Of a stretch of 48,924 bases of DNA, positions 32,822 to 41,529 are shown piece by piece. The notes under the pieces were generated by a model that worked only from the letters and a program-made list of their open reading frames with translations, searched no databases and had not been told where the DNA came from. The translations under genes were made by a program, and so were the position numbers. Each line of letters begins with the position of its first letter. Position 1 is the first letter of the stretch. The DNA comes from a bacterium (GTDB lineage Bacteria > Patescibacteriota > Minisyncoccia > Phycocordibacterales > UBA1550): the NCBI GenBank assembly GCA_030649835.1, contig JAUSES010000068.1:1-48924 (forward strand), given 5' to 3'.

Positions 32822-33904
32822 TTACTTAATGGAAAAGAATTCCCAATATTTACCCTTAAATCCTTTAGTACGGTAAGCAATGATCTCGTCTTGTTTGAAC
32901 CAACGAAGATTTGTGCCATTCGGACCAACGAACTTTGCCGACACAGCATCTCCATCTTTGTTGAAATTGATAACACCGAGACCGTCCCCAGCCATAGAAA
33001 TCATTGCTGATCCATCCGAGGAGTGGATTATTGAATTTCTTTGCAGGAAAACAACTTGTCCTTTTTCGCTACGACTATCCAACTGCTTCACATCCCCACT
33101 TAAAAGATCAACAACCCATAAAGGCGTCTGAAATGGGGCTCCTTTATATTGATCGGAAACAAGACCTTGACCTCTTCCTGAATTGAAATACAATTTCCTC
33201 CCATCGGGAGAAAACGCGATAGGCTCGTAGTCGTCCTTTTCGACAGTTAAAATTGTTTCCTTTTGCGTTTCGATGTTATAAACAGCAATGCCTTGCATCA
33301 AATCTAATCCAGAACTCGCAAGTTTTACATAAGCAAGAAATTTACTATCCGGAGAAAATAAGGGAGCTGTACCATTACCATTTATTTTTTTAAGAAGTAC
33401 GCCGTCTTTGCTAAAAAGGCTAATCTCAAAACTATCAAGAGTAGATATTGCTACTAGCTTTCCTGATGGAGAAATTGATGCCCAATTCACTACATCATTA
33501 GAAAATTTACGCGATGTTCCTGACACAACATCAGTAATCCATAGCTCTGAACCGCCGGCTTCTCCTATCATTCTTGAATTTTTCCCAAAGAGGACAGTAT
33601 CTCCCTGCGTGCCGAAGATATAATCCGCGTCATCTGCAATTTTCCTTCGTGAAGATTTTTCATTGAGGTCGTTGGGACGAGAAACATAGATCGCCTTGTC
33701 ATCGTCAAGATATGCAGATTCCTCAGCTTGAATACCCTGCATAGATGTCAAGAGTGCTGATATATCATCAGAAAGATTTTCTCCTCCAAATTTCATATTC
33801 TGCAAGTCTTGCTTCCAAATAGGAATGTCTTGATTTTGCGCCACCGCAAATGCGGAAAGTCCAGCAAGTGTAATGCCAAACAGAATTAACAGTTTTGTTT
33901 TCAT
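32822..33904 (-). CDS. Secreted TolB-like beta-propeller protein (360 aa)
   Basis: Signal peptide (MKTKLLILFGITLAGLSAFA), then six-plus WD40/TolB-type blades marked by ISPSGKLVAIST, FSPDSKFLAYVKL, FSPDGRKLYFNSG and SSDGSAMISMAG. Propellers of this kind bind proteins or glycans. Start at 33904 because GAGGAAT sits just upstream and the signal peptide begins there; the track adds five codons. Probably paired with the M23 peptidase downstream. Confidence 0.8.
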   Translation of the reverse strand: MKTKLLILFGITLAGLSAFAVAQNQDIPIWKQDLQNMKFGGENLSDDISALLTSMQGIQAEESAYLDDDKAIYVSRPNDLNEKSSRRKIADDADYIFGTQGDTVLFGKNSRMIGEAGGSELWITDVVSGTSRKFSNDVVNWASISPSGKLVAISTLDSFEISLFSKDGVLLKKINGNGTAPLFSPDSKFLAYVKLASSGLDLMQGIAVYNIETQKETILTVEKDDYEPIAFSPDGRKLYFNSGRGQGLVSDQYKGAPFQTPLWVVDLLSGDVKQLDSRSEKGQVVFLQRNSIIHSSDGSAMISMAGDGLGVINFNKDGDAVSAKFVGPNGTNLRWFKQDEIIAYRTKGFKGKYWEFFSIK

Positions 33905-34082
33905 TGTGAGATTCCTCATATATGATTAGTGAGACAGATTGAGTTTGAGTGTAACATATTTGTTTTAAAGAACTATGATAAATTCATTTATATCCTCCTT
34001 GAGTAAGTTGGATGTGCGAAATGCAACATCCGTGGCGAGTCTATCATGTTTACACGGGGGGGGTCAAGCTAAGAGTTTAAAA

Positions 34083-34949
34083 TTAAATATTAAAAACTCT
34101 CAGAGCGTTTTGGACAAGTATTGCGCGGACGGTTTCGAAATCCTCGGAGCGGATTTCGGCTATTTTTTTAACGATTTCTTCCACGTAGATTGGTTCGTTT
34201 CTTTTTCCGCGATACGGTATGGGAGTAACGTAGGGACAGTCAGTTTCGGACATTATTTTATCCAAGGGAGCGAGACGTACAACCTCATCGTACTCGTGAG
34301 AAAATGTAATGACACCCGTGAATGAAATGGTAAAACCAAGAAAAAAATATTCGCGTGCGATGTCTATCGTTTGTGAGAAAAAATGCACATTACCACGAAG
34401 CCTCTCCCCCCGCCTGCCATCGCCCGACTGATCCCTTTGAGCGATAGGCAGTGGCGGGCAGGCCGCCATATTTTTCTTTGTTTTTAAAATATCTAGTACA
34501 TCTCGGTGGGCGTCTGCGAGTTTTTTGTCGCTGTCGCGCACATGGAGCATGAGGGGTAGATTTTGCGCAAGCGCAAAATCTATCTGTGTTTCAAAAAGCT
34601 CTCGCTGGCGCTCTTTTTCTGCCTCAATATCCGGAACATCCACAAGTCGTGAATAGTCTAGCCCGCACTCACCTATCGCTACCACACGAGGGCTCTCTGC
34701 AAGCTCCGCAAAAAGCTCCTCGCTAAATTTTTCATCTCTGTCATCAATCGGGTGCACACCGATAGTTGCATACACACCGCTTTCTGAAGGCCCAGCCATC
34801 GCAACACAATCCTGTGAGCTTTTATAATCCGTGCCCACCATAATCGCAGATGTCCCCGTCTCGCGCATGCGCGCAAGCACTTCGTTTCGGTCTTCGTCAA
34901 AACGTGCGTCATTTACGTGCGCATGGATATCAAAAAAATTAGGCATCAT
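34083..34949 (-). CDS. tatD: TatD-family metal-dependent hydrolase/DNase
   Basis: Metal site FDIHAHVNDARF at the N-terminus, GVHPIDD, AIGECGLDY, MLHVRD, FTGVITF and MSETDCPYVTP all fit TatD. The segment HCFSG of the family is present as HFFSQ. 288 aa, about 25 more than usual: the excess (AACPPLPIAQRDQSGDGRRG and following) is encoded by a palindromic element at 34408-34458 placed in frame before GNVHFF. Its start overlaps the metG stop (TAATG), so translation is coupled. Confidence 0.92.
   Translation of the reverse strand: MMPNFFDIHAHVNDARFDEDRNEVLARMRETGTSAIMVGTDYKSSQDCVAMAGPSESGVYATIGVHPIDDRDEKFSEELFAELAESPRVVAIGECGLDYSRLVDVPDIEAEKERQRELFETQIDFALAQNLPLMLHVRDSDKKLADAHRDVLDILKTKKNMAACPPLPIAQRDQSGDGRRGERLRGNVHFFSQTIDIAREYFFLGFTISFTGVITFSHEYDEVVRLAPLDKIMSETDCPYVTPIPYRGKRNEPIYVEEIVKKIAEIRSEDFETVRAILVQNALRVFNI
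34408..34458. repeat. Palindromic element inserted in frame within tatD
   Basis: CCCGCCTGCCATCGC...GCGATAGGCAGTGGCGGG is a GC-rich hairpin of about 50 nt, unlike its AT-richer surroundings. It encodes the extra PLPIAQRDQSGDG segment absent from typical TatD. Confidence 0.6.
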
Positions 34950-36550
34950 TAGTCTTTGCGCATAAATAATGGTTCGGCGAGGGTTTTTGTATTAAAAACT
35001 ATTTCATCACCATTCGTAGCCGTAGCTCCAACAAGTAGCGAGATCCTCTTTGCGGTATCGGGCATCATTGGGTCAAGCATTTCACTTATCTCTCGAAGTC
35101 CGTACAAAAGCCCCCAGATAATATTCTCCGTAGAATCTTTATCAGTCTTTACGAGTTTAAACGGTTCATAGTCTGCGATAAATTGATCTAGATAGCCGAT
35201 GAGCTCCCACGCAACATCGGCAGCTCTGTTTACTTCATTGGCTGACATATGCTTGTGGTATCGTGGAAGAATGTCGTTGGTAACAAGGTACGGAATATTT
35301 ACGCCCTCTATGTTGCCGAAAGTTTCTACCGCAACAATTTTTGTGCGCACTGGCGGAACGCGCATAGAATCCCCCGATACAACCCCTCCAAAATATTGCT
35401 CAGCCATTTTGAGTGTGCGGGAAACAAGGTTCCCTAATCCGTTTGCAAGATTTGCATTATATACTTCTTTAAACTTTTCATTGGTTAAATCCCCGTCCTC
35501 TGTAGGAGAAATCTCTCTCGTAAAATAATAACGAAATGCGTCGGTACCATACTCATCAAGAAAATCCTCTGTGCTCAAAATATTACCAATTGATTTCGAC
35601 ATTTTTCTACCACCAGAGGTAACAAACCCGTGTACAAAAAGCTCGTGTGGAAGGGGAAGGTTTGCAGAGAGAAGAATCGCAGGCCAAAGGAGCGCGTGAA
35701 ATCGAACTATATCCTTCCCTACAACCTGTATGTCTGCCGGCCAAAATGTTTTAAAATTCTCTTCATTACTACTTCCGTATCCTAGTGCTGAAATATAATT
35801 TGAGAGCGCGTCGCACCACACATACATAAGCTGAGCGGGGTCGTTTGGCACTGGTATCCCCCAGGGTATTGCGCGCTCAGGGCGAGAAATGCTCACATCT
35901 CCTAAATCAGTCTCTCCCCCGAGTGATGAAATCAGTGAAATTATCTCATTTGCACGTGAACGTGGGGTGATTTTAAATTCACCACTTTCAAGTAGACGTT
36001 TTATCTCTGTTCCATATTTTGAAAGCCTAAAAAAATAGTTTTCTTCTTCAATATATTCTGGCACCGTGTCGTGGTGCATACATTTTCCATTTACCAATTC
36101 TTTTTCTGTTATAAATGCTTCACAGCCAACACAATAGAGCCCTTTATATACACCTTTGTAAATATCACCTGCTTCTTCTAGTGCAAGCCAGAGCTTTTGT
36201 GCGCCCGGCCAATGCTGTTCCTGGTCTGAGGTACGAATAAATACGTCGTTTGTAACGGAAAGTCTCTGTAAAAGATTCTTGAATTTTTCTACATTAGTAT
36301 TCACAAACGCCTGAGGGCTTAACCCTTCGTTTTGTGCAGCGCGGACGATTTTATCTCCATGTTCATCGGAACCAGTGAGAAAAAAAGTTTTGTCGCCAAT
36401 ACTTCTATGATATCGCGCAAGGATATCTGCAAATACAAAGGCATACGCATGCCCCACATGAAGATGGGCATTCATATACGGAAGTGCGGTCGTAATGTAA
36501 AATTTTTTCTCGCTCATCCCGATGGAAATTTGGTTATTTGATTCAGTCAT
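34949..36550 (-). CDS. metG: Methionyl-tRNA synthetase
   Basis: Charges tRNA-Met. Class I signature HVGH (in ALPYMNAHLHVGHAYAF) and KMSKS (GGRKMSKSIGN), a one-knuckle zinc region CVGC...CMHH, and the tRNA-binding helical domain (NANLANGLGNLVSRTLKM). 533 aa, the short form without a C-terminal tRNA-binding extension. Two possible starts (MTESN and MSEKKF 11 codons later); the second is the family start, the first keeps the ORF. Promoter TTGTCC-17-TATATT upstream. Confidence 0.96.
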   Translation of the reverse strand: MTESNNQISIGMSEKKFYITTALPYMNAHLHVGHAYAFVFADILARYHRSIGDKTFFLTGSDEHGDKIVRAAQNEGLSPQAFVNTNVEKFKNLLQRLSVTNDVFIRTSDQEQHWPGAQKLWLALEEAGDIYKGVYKGLYCVGCEAFITEKELVNGKCMHHDTVPEYIEEENYFFRLSKYGTEIKRLLESGEFKITPRSRANEIISLISSLGGETDLGDVSISRPERAIPWGIPVPNDPAQLMYVWCDALSNYISALGYGSSNEENFKTFWPADIQVVGKDIVRFHALLWPAILLSANLPLPHELFVHGFVTSGGRKMSKSIGNILSTEDFLDEYGTDAFRYYFTREISPTEDGDLTNEKFKEVYNANLANGLGNLVSRTLKMAEQYFGGVVSGDSMRVPPVRTKIVAVETFGNIEGVNIPYLVTNDILPRYHKHMSANEVNRAADVAWELIGYLDQFIADYEPFKLVKTDKDSTENIIWGLLYGLREISEMLDPMMPDTAKRISLLVGATATNGDEIVFNTKTLAEPLFMRKD

Positions 36551-36591
36551 TGTTATTATTTGTTTCCCTTGTTGCCAGTCTTTATTTGTGT

Positions 36592-36620
36592 AATATACAG
36601 AGAAATTTCTGACGGGACAA
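36592..36620 (-). promoter_or_regulatory. metG promoter
   Basis: TTGTCC, 17 nt, TATATT. The spacer carries CCGTCAGAAATTTCTCT, nearly repeated upstream of the M16 gene. Confidence 0.6.
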
Positions 36621-36637
36621 GTATTCTTAAGTATTTT

Positions 36638-37708
36638 TTAAACAATCATACCTTTTTTTCGTTCTATGTCCTCTACGAGCTCCATAATGGCCGCCGCAAC
36701 GGGAACAGAAATAAGAATTCCCAAAAATCCGCCGAGTTTTGCACCGATAATAAGAGCAAGGATTACAAGAATAGGCGGAACCCCTACAACCTTTCGTACC
36801 ACGAGTGGATAGATAAGGTGGCTCTCAAACTGCTGAACAAGGAGGTAGTATCCTGCAACAAAGGCTGCAAGAGTCGGACCTCCAACAGTAAAAGCAATGA
36901 TGACTCCCGGAATCGCGGAGAGGATTGGCCCAAACACCGGTATAATTTCTAGCACTCCTGCAAGGAGGGCTAGGGACATCGCATATGGCACTCCCAAAAT
37001 GGTAAGCCCCAAATATACCAGAACAAAAATAAGCACACCGAGCAAGAGTTGTCCTTGCATCCATTTGCCAATTTTTGCCTTTGATCGTTCCCAAAGATTT
37101 ATTGCATACTCTTCACTGTCAAACGGCATAATAATTCTTAAAAAATTTTCAATGCCCCGCTCTTGCATCGCAAAATAAAACGAGAGAACGACAATGAGCA
37201 CGAAACTAAACATCCCTCCAAAAACTGCCCCCGCTGCTCCAAAGACGTTTTCCGAGGCAGATCCAACACCGATAATTTTACCAAACAATTCCTCAAACGC
37301 TGGGTTTACAGAAGTTACTCCTGATTTACTATTACTCCAAAATGCATTCGTTAAAATTCCCTTGTCTCCCAAAATATTTTTGTCGATGGACTCCATCATA
37401 CTTGGAAGTTTCTGGGTAATTTCTGAGGCCTCGTCTATTATTGGTGGGACAAACGCAACGATAATAGAAAAAAACAACCCAGCAATAGCAACATACATCA
37501 TAAGCACTGCGGGGATGCGATGAATCCGAAGCTTTGAAAAAAACTTTATTCCCGGCTCTATAGAGGACGCAAGAATGACCGAAGTGACAATAACCATCAC
37601 GAGGTCGCGCAAAATCCAAAGCACCCACGCGCCCACAACAATCGCGAGACACTTTACAATAGTGCCCGCGGTGATGGAAATAACGGTGTCGTTTTGAGGA
37701 GGTTTCAT
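36638..37708 (-). CDS. AI-2E/PerM-family permease (356 aa)
   Basis: Seven to eight membrane helices with the family layout: an N-terminal pair, a long outer/helical region (residues about 85-160), and a C-terminal bundle with LLAGVLEIIPVFGPILSAIPGV and SHLIYPLVVRKVVGVPPILV, the diagnostic segments. Members export small molecules or ions, and the substrate is not predictable here. TATTAT lies exactly 6 nt before the ATG, predicting a leaderless mRNA. Confidence 0.9.
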   Translation of the reverse strand: MKPPQNDTVISITAGTIVKCLAIVVGAWVLWILRDLVMVIVTSVILASSIEPGIKFFSKLRIHRIPAVLMMYVAIAGLFFSIIVAFVPPIIDEASEITQKLPSMMESIDKNILGDKGILTNAFWSNSKSGVTSVNPAFEELFGKIIGVGSASENVFGAAGAVFGGMFSFVLIVVLSFYFAMQERGIENFLRIIMPFDSEEYAINLWERSKAKIGKWMQGQLLLGVLIFVLVYLGLTILGVPYAMSLALLAGVLEIIPVFGPILSAIPGVIIAFTVGGPTLAAFVAGYYLLVQQFESHLIYPLVVRKVVGVPPILVILALIIGAKLGGFLGILISVPVAAAIMELVEDIERKKGMIV

Positions 37709-37753
37709 AAAGACATAATACCATAAAATAGGTAACTGCCAATCTCTAGTTGC

Positions 37754-37812
37754 AAAAACCCCCTCCGCGCAATAAACAGCTATAGCTGTTTATTGCGCGG
37801 AGGGGGATTTTT
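37754..37812. terminator. Long bidirectional terminator
   Basis: AAAAACCCCCTCCGCGCAAT pairs with ATTGCGCGGAGGGGGATTTTT, one of the longest stems in the window. It separates two minus-strand genes, ending the M16 gene. Confidence 0.85.
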
Positions 37813-37819
37813 ATGACAA

Positions 37820-39088
37820 TTAAAATTTAAGAAGGGATTTGAGTGCCTTCTCATCATTGGCTGGTCCAATGAGCGCTAGGTTTAAATTTTTCTCTACAAA
37901 GATTTTGCGTGCCATATTGCGAATTTCTTCCGCAGTTACAGAACGGATAATCTTCTCGCGCTCTTTTGGCGTGCGAATTTCACGACGCATTATTTCCTGC
38001 ATGCCATAATATTCCGCAAGGTCGTCAGAGGACTCAAGCCCGAGATACGTCCTTCCAATTAAATGTTCTTTTACTTTGGAAATTTCATCTTCAGGGACAA
38101 GGCTATTTTTCACACTATCAAGCTCTACCATTACAGCTCGCAAAACTTCTTCCAAGCGGTCATTTGCTACACCTGCCGATACCGCAAAGTATCCGCTGTC
38201 TGTTGAAGTACTATTCCCAGCGTTCACATAATACCCCACTCCCATCTCACCTCTTATTTTTCTAAAAAGTCGTGATGACATTCCGCTCCCGAGAACTCCG
38301 CCGAGCACCGAAAGAATTGGGTTGCGCTTATCATACACAGGAAAGGTACGGACGCCGAGAATAAAATGTGTTTGGTCTGTTTCTTTGTGTTTGAGAGCAA
38401 CCTGCGGTGCTGACTGCGTGTCGCGCGTTTTTTTCTTGCCACCTTTTTTATTTTCAGCGATACCTTTAAACTTTTTTGAAATTTCTTTAAATGCAACACT
38501 TGCATCAACGTTGCCCGACACAATAACTGTTGTCGCGCCTGCGACATAATGCGCTTTGCGATAGGCGACGAAGTCCTTCCTCGACATGCCTCTCACGACA
38601 TCGCGCTCACCCGTAATAGCCCACCCTGCCGGCTGATCACCGTATAGTAAATCCATCCACACTTCATGTACTTTTTGCATTGGCATGTCGTCGTACATAT
38701 TTATCTCGTCCACAATCACGCCCTTTTCTTTTTGAATTTCATCTTCTTTGAGAAGCGGGTTTATGTAGAGGTCTGAAATAATATCAATAAGTTTAGGAAA
38801 GTCTCCCGCTTTGCCCTTTGCATAGTATCCAGTGTATTCCTGCCCCGTAAATGCGTTGAATTCGCACCCGAGAGTATCAAGCTCCTTAGAGAGGTCACTC
38901 GTGTTGGGGCGCGTGGTCGTACCCTTGAAACACATGTGCTCAAGAAAATGCGAGATGCCGTTTTTCTCTTTTGATTCATACTTTGAGCCAGCTTCTACGA
39001 GAACGAGTACCGTAACAGTAGGATTATCCACCATCGGCACCGCAATCATTCGGAGTCCATTGGGCAATACCTTTTTCTTGAATTTCAT
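37820..39088 (-). CDS. M16-family zinc peptidase (422 aa)
   Basis: Inverted zinc motif HFLEH in ISHFLEHMCFKGTTTRP, with the downstream Glu region EEINMYDDMPMQ; the C-terminal half is the inactive-type repeat (LGGVLGSGMSSRLFRKIR, then GYYVNAGNSTSTDSGYF). Single-chain processing-peptidase-like length, common in candidate phyla. No signal peptide, so cytoplasmic. Starts after a leader with an inverted repeat (39090-39188) and promoter -10 TATAAT. Confidence 0.93.
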   Translation of the reverse strand: MKFKKKVLPNGLRMIAVPMVDNPTVTVLVLVEAGSKYESKEKNGISHFLEHMCFKGTTTRPNTSDLSKELDTLGCEFNAFTGQEYTGYYAKGKAGDFPKLIDIISDLYINPLLKEDEIQKEKGVIVDEINMYDDMPMQKVHEVWMDLLYGDQPAGWAITGERDVVRGMSRKDFVAYRKAHYVAGATTVIVSGNVDASVAFKEISKKFKGIAENKKGGKKKTRDTQSAPQVALKHKETDQTHFILGVRTFPVYDKRNPILSVLGGVLGSGMSSRLFRKIRGEMGVGYYVNAGNSTSTDSGYFAVSAGVANDRLEEVLRAVMVELDSVKNSLVPEDEISKVKEHLIGRTYLGLESSDDLAEYYGMQEIMRREIRTPKEREKIIRSVTAEEIRNMARKIFVEKNLNLALIGPANDEKALKSLLKF

Positions 39089-39089
39089 C

Positions 39090-39188
39090 CCGTTAGAAGT
39101 TTATTTATTAAAAATTGATTCCGTTATTACTACTTTCGTTAGTAGATTATACCACACTTTAACTAAATTTAAGAGAAACTTCTAACGG
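39090..39188 (-). promoter_or_regulatory. M16 gene promoter/leader with inverted repeat
   Basis: TATAAT at 39146-39151 with a weak -35. CCGTTAGAAGTTT just before the ATG and AAACTTCTAACGG at 39176-39188 form an inverted repeat spanning the promoter. A related CCGTCAGAAATTTCTCT occurs at the metG promoter. Confidence 0.5.
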
Positions 39189-39230
39189 AACAAGTCCCTC
39201 AATGTAGCACAGACCAAACACAAGCAAAAA

Positions 39231-39251
39231 CCCCTCCTTTAAAAGGAGGGG
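39231..39251. terminator. Terminator after the small-ORF group
   Basis: CCCCTCCTTTT/AAAAGGAGGGG with A-run on plus (T-run on minus). Confidence 0.75.
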
Positions 39252-39262
39252 CTCGGATCAGC

Positions 39263-39391
39263 TCACCTTTTTCTACACATGCCATCAATCGGACAAGTGA
39301 GTTTAATCGGTGGCATTATGATATCTTCTTGTTGAACAACGCCTGTATCGGGTGCGAGTGAATGAGCAACAACTTGTTTGTTTTCTTTCAT
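39263..39391 (-). CDS. Possible small soluble protein (42 aa)
   Basis: MKENKQVVAHSLAPDTGVVQ... ending CPIDGMCRKR with a C-x5-C pair. No Shine-Dalgarno; it lies 20 nt after the 45-aa membrane ORF and before a terminator, which supports it. The track's 100-aa version runs through the membrane ORF in another frame and is not preferred. Unrecognised. Confidence 0.4.
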   Translation of the reverse strand: MKENKQVVAHSLAPDTGVVQQEDIIMPPIKLTCPIDGMCRKR

Positions 39392-39411
39392 TAAAATACT
39401 TTTGTATTTAA

Positions 39412-39549
39412 TCACAAATAGAATGATTGTAAAAAAACAATGACTCCCGTAACAGCTCCTGCTCTTCGCACCTTTGTGGAATTTCTCCTCAATTTGAAAC
39501 ACGTGGCAAAACAAACAAAAGCAATCCCAACTGCAAAAAAGTTTCCCAT
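39412..39549 (-). CDS. Small two-helix membrane protein (45 aa)
   Basis: MGNFFAVGIAFVCFATCFKL, a basic loop RRNSTKVRR, and a second helix AGAVTGVIVFLQSFYL: a hairpin membrane microprotein. GAAGGGAAGG lies upstream as a weak Shine-Dalgarno. Below the ORF-track cut-off. Part of a group of tiny membrane proteins at 39263-40064. Confidence 0.5.
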   Translation of the reverse strand: MGNFFAVGIAFVCFATCFKLRRNSTKVRRAGAVTGVIVFLQSFYL

Positions 39550-39651
39550 AAAACCTTCCCTTCAATAATTATGAAAACTCTTAAAAAACCGAGCTCCTTA
39601 CTTTATCGCATTTTTAAATCAGATTGTCAAATTTTGTGATCCCGCTTGTAT

Positions 39652-39677
39652 AAAAGACCCTCTCTTGAGGGTCTTTT
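39652..39677. terminator. Terminator after the 40-aa ORF
   Basis: AAAAGACCCTC/GAGGGTCTTTT. Confidence 0.75.
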
Positions 39678-39684
39678 GTGTCAT

Positions 39685-39807
39685 TCATTTGTGGGGGTGA
39701 TGACTCTTCTTTCTTCCTTTAAAAGCGTAGAAAAGAAGCAACATCACCATTAAAACATCGAAAGAAAGATAAAAAAGACCAACGACTTTTTCTGCGTTCA
39801 TGCTCAT
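39685..39807 (-). CDS. Small single-pass membrane protein (40 aa)
   Basis: MSMNAEKVVGLFYLSFDVLM continues into a hydrophobic helix and ends in a basic, His-rich tail KGRKKSHHPHK. AAAGGAG lies 7 nt before the ATG, and a terminator follows the stop. Too short for the track but well supported by its signals. Confidence 0.6.
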   Translation of the reverse strand: MSMNAEKVVGLFYLSFDVLMVMLLLFYAFKGRKKSHHPHK

Positions 39808-39851
39808 TCTGTACTCCTTTCATAAATAACGATTAACGGGGTGAGACTACT

Positions 39852-40064
39852 CTAGTATCTTTTAACTTTTTGATCTATGCAACCAAAAAGTTTCTTTCTA
39901 TCGCGAATTAACATGTAGAAAATCAACACTATTCCAACGACAGCCAGGACTAGTGTAAAAACAGAACAAAGCTCGAAAAATTCGCGAAGGGGCAGGAAAT
40001 ACCATACTCCGGTCATTAAAAGAAACAGCAAAAGTAGTAGCAATAGAACAAAATAGGTACTCAT
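39852..40064 (-). CDS. Small two-helix membrane protein (70 aa)
   Basis: Leucine-rich first helix (FVLLLLLLLFLLMTGVWYFL), a short acidic loop, a second helix and a basic tail (RDRKKLFG...KVKRY). Shine-Dalgarno GAGGAG 8 nt before the ATG. First of the tiny membrane-protein genes; unknown function, possibly a stress or toxin-like peptide. Confidence 0.6.
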   Translation of the reverse strand: MSTYFVLLLLLLLFLLMTGVWYFLPLREFFELCSVFTLVLAVVGIVLIFYMLIRDRKKLFGCIDQKVKRY

Positions 40065-40105
40065 ACTAATTCTCCTCGATAGTCATCAAAAAACAAGTAC
40101 TACAG

Positions 40106-41437
40106 CTATAGTAAAGATCTTTTGAGGTAGTTTGTCAAGTCGCTTATAGGGAGGCGGGTTTGAGTGCCGGTGTCGCGGTCGCGGATAGTGACGGTGTCTT
40201 TGTGCTCGGGAGTTTCTCCTAAAGTGTCAAAGTCGATAGTCACGCAGAATGGCGTGCCAATTTCGTCCTGACGGCGGTAGCGCTTTCCCACATTGCCGTT
40301 GTCGTCCCACATTATTTGAGGAATTTCTTTTTTAAGCATCGCGTATACCTCTCGTGCTTTTTCAACAAGCTCGGGTTTGTTTTTGAGAAGTGGTGATACA
40401 GCGGCCTTAATGGGTGCAACGCGAGGGTGAAATTTCAAATACTCACGTGGTGCATCCCCCATCGTGTCTTCGGTATAGGCAGACAAAAGGACAGCGAGCA
40501 TTGTACGGTCGAGGCCAAAAGAAGGTTCGATCACATGCGGAGTAAACTTATCTCCTACTTCTTCATCACGGTATGACAAATCTACCTTACTTGCCTCACT
40601 GTGTCGCGAAAGATCAAAGTCTGTTCGGTATGCGAGACCGTACAACTCTTTTTGTCCAAATGGGTAATCAAATTCAAAATCAATCGTACGCTTGGAATAG
40701 TGTGCGCGGTCGCCATCGCCTATCTCCACCTCATGTACTCTTTCACTATCAATACCAATCATCTCAATCCAGGCACCCATCGCTACACGCCACTCTTCAA
40801 ATGCGCGCGCCCAGTCACTTTCTTTTACGAAATATTCAATCTCCATTTGCTCGAGCTCTCGGAGGCGAAAAATAAAATCGCGCGGAGTGATTTCGTTTCT
40901 AAAAGCCTTACCAATTTGCCCCAATCCAAACGGCATCTTTGGATGAAACGAGTTCACAACATTTTTAAAATTGACGAACATTCCCTGTGCAGTCTCGGGT
41001 CGAAGATAGGAAATGGACGATGAGTCTTCCATCGCTCCTACTTTTGTAGAAAGCATCATATTGAACTGTCGCTCAGGGCCTAGGGCCCCGCCGCAGGCGG
41101 GGCACTTTAACTTGTCCTCCAAATGATCCACACGAAAACGCTTTTTGCACTTTGTGCATTCAGAAAGTGGGTCGGAAAAACCTGCTACGTGGCCCGTAGT
41201 TTCCCACACTTTTGGGTTCATTAAAATAGACGCGTCCACTCCATACATATCATCACGGCCATCCACAAACATTTTCCACCACAGATTCTTGATATTATTT
41301 TTGAGCGCGGTTCCGAGAGGACCATAATCATAGGTACCCGCAAGCCCGCCGTATATTTCGGAACCTTGATAAATAAAGCCTCGCCTCTTGCAAAGCGACA
41401 CTAGCTTTTCCATCATTTCGGGAGGATAGGGTTTCAT
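40106..41437 (-). CDS. glyS: Glycyl-tRNA synthetase (class II, homodimeric type)
   Basis: Charges tRNA-Gly. N-terminal LCKRRGFIYQGSEIYGG, a zinc ribbon CTKCKKRF...CPACGG, motif 2 FRNEITPRDFIFRLRELEQME, the glycine-site YRTDFDLSRHSEAS, motif 3 region EPSFGLDRTMLAVL, and the C-terminal anticodon-binding domain (RVAPIKAAVSPLLKN...). 443 aa, normal for the alpha2 enzyme, so the tetrameric glyQ/glyS pair is not expected. No Shine-Dalgarno. Confidence 0.96.
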   Translation of the reverse strand: MKPYPPEMMEKLVSLCKRRGFIYQGSEIYGGLAGTYDYGPLGTALKNNIKNLWWKMFVDGRDDMYGVDASILMNPKVWETTGHVAGFSDPLSECTKCKKRFRVDHLEDKLKCPACGGALGPERQFNMMLSTKVGAMEDSSSISYLRPETAQGMFVNFKNVVNSFHPKMPFGLGQIGKAFRNEITPRDFIFRLRELEQMEIEYFVKESDWARAFEEWRVAMGAWIEMIGIDSERVHEVEIGDGDRAHYSKRTIDFEFDYPFGQKELYGLAYRTDFDLSRHSEASKVDLSYRDEEVGDKFTPHVIEPSFGLDRTMLAVLLSAYTEDTMGDAPREYLKFHPRVAPIKAAVSPLLKNKPELVEKAREVYAMLKKEIPQIMWDDNGNVGKRYRRQDEIGTPFCVTIDFDTLGETPEHKDTVTIRDRDTGTQTRLPISDLTNYLKRSLL

Positions 41438-41447
41438 ATAAGGAGAT

Positions 41448-41520
41448 TTTAGGTGTTAGTTAACAGGTTTTAGGTTTGGGGATAATTTGCTAACACCTAA
41501 AAGCTACCAACTACTAACTA
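41448..41520. repeat. Inverted repeat TTTTAGGTGTTAG with short tandem repeats
   Basis: TTTTAGGTGTTAG and CTAACACCTAAAA flank the centre, and AACTACTAACTACTAACT follows as a tandem heptamer. It fills the gap between glyS and 41530-43437. Confidence 0.55.
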
Positions 41521-41529
41521 CTAACTGCC

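Noticed and set aside
41085-41105. GC-rich palindrome in glyS as another captured repeat
   Set aside because: It encodes the zinc-ribbon CPACGG and GPERQFN residues expected in glycyl-tRNA synthetases, so it is ordinary coding sequence.
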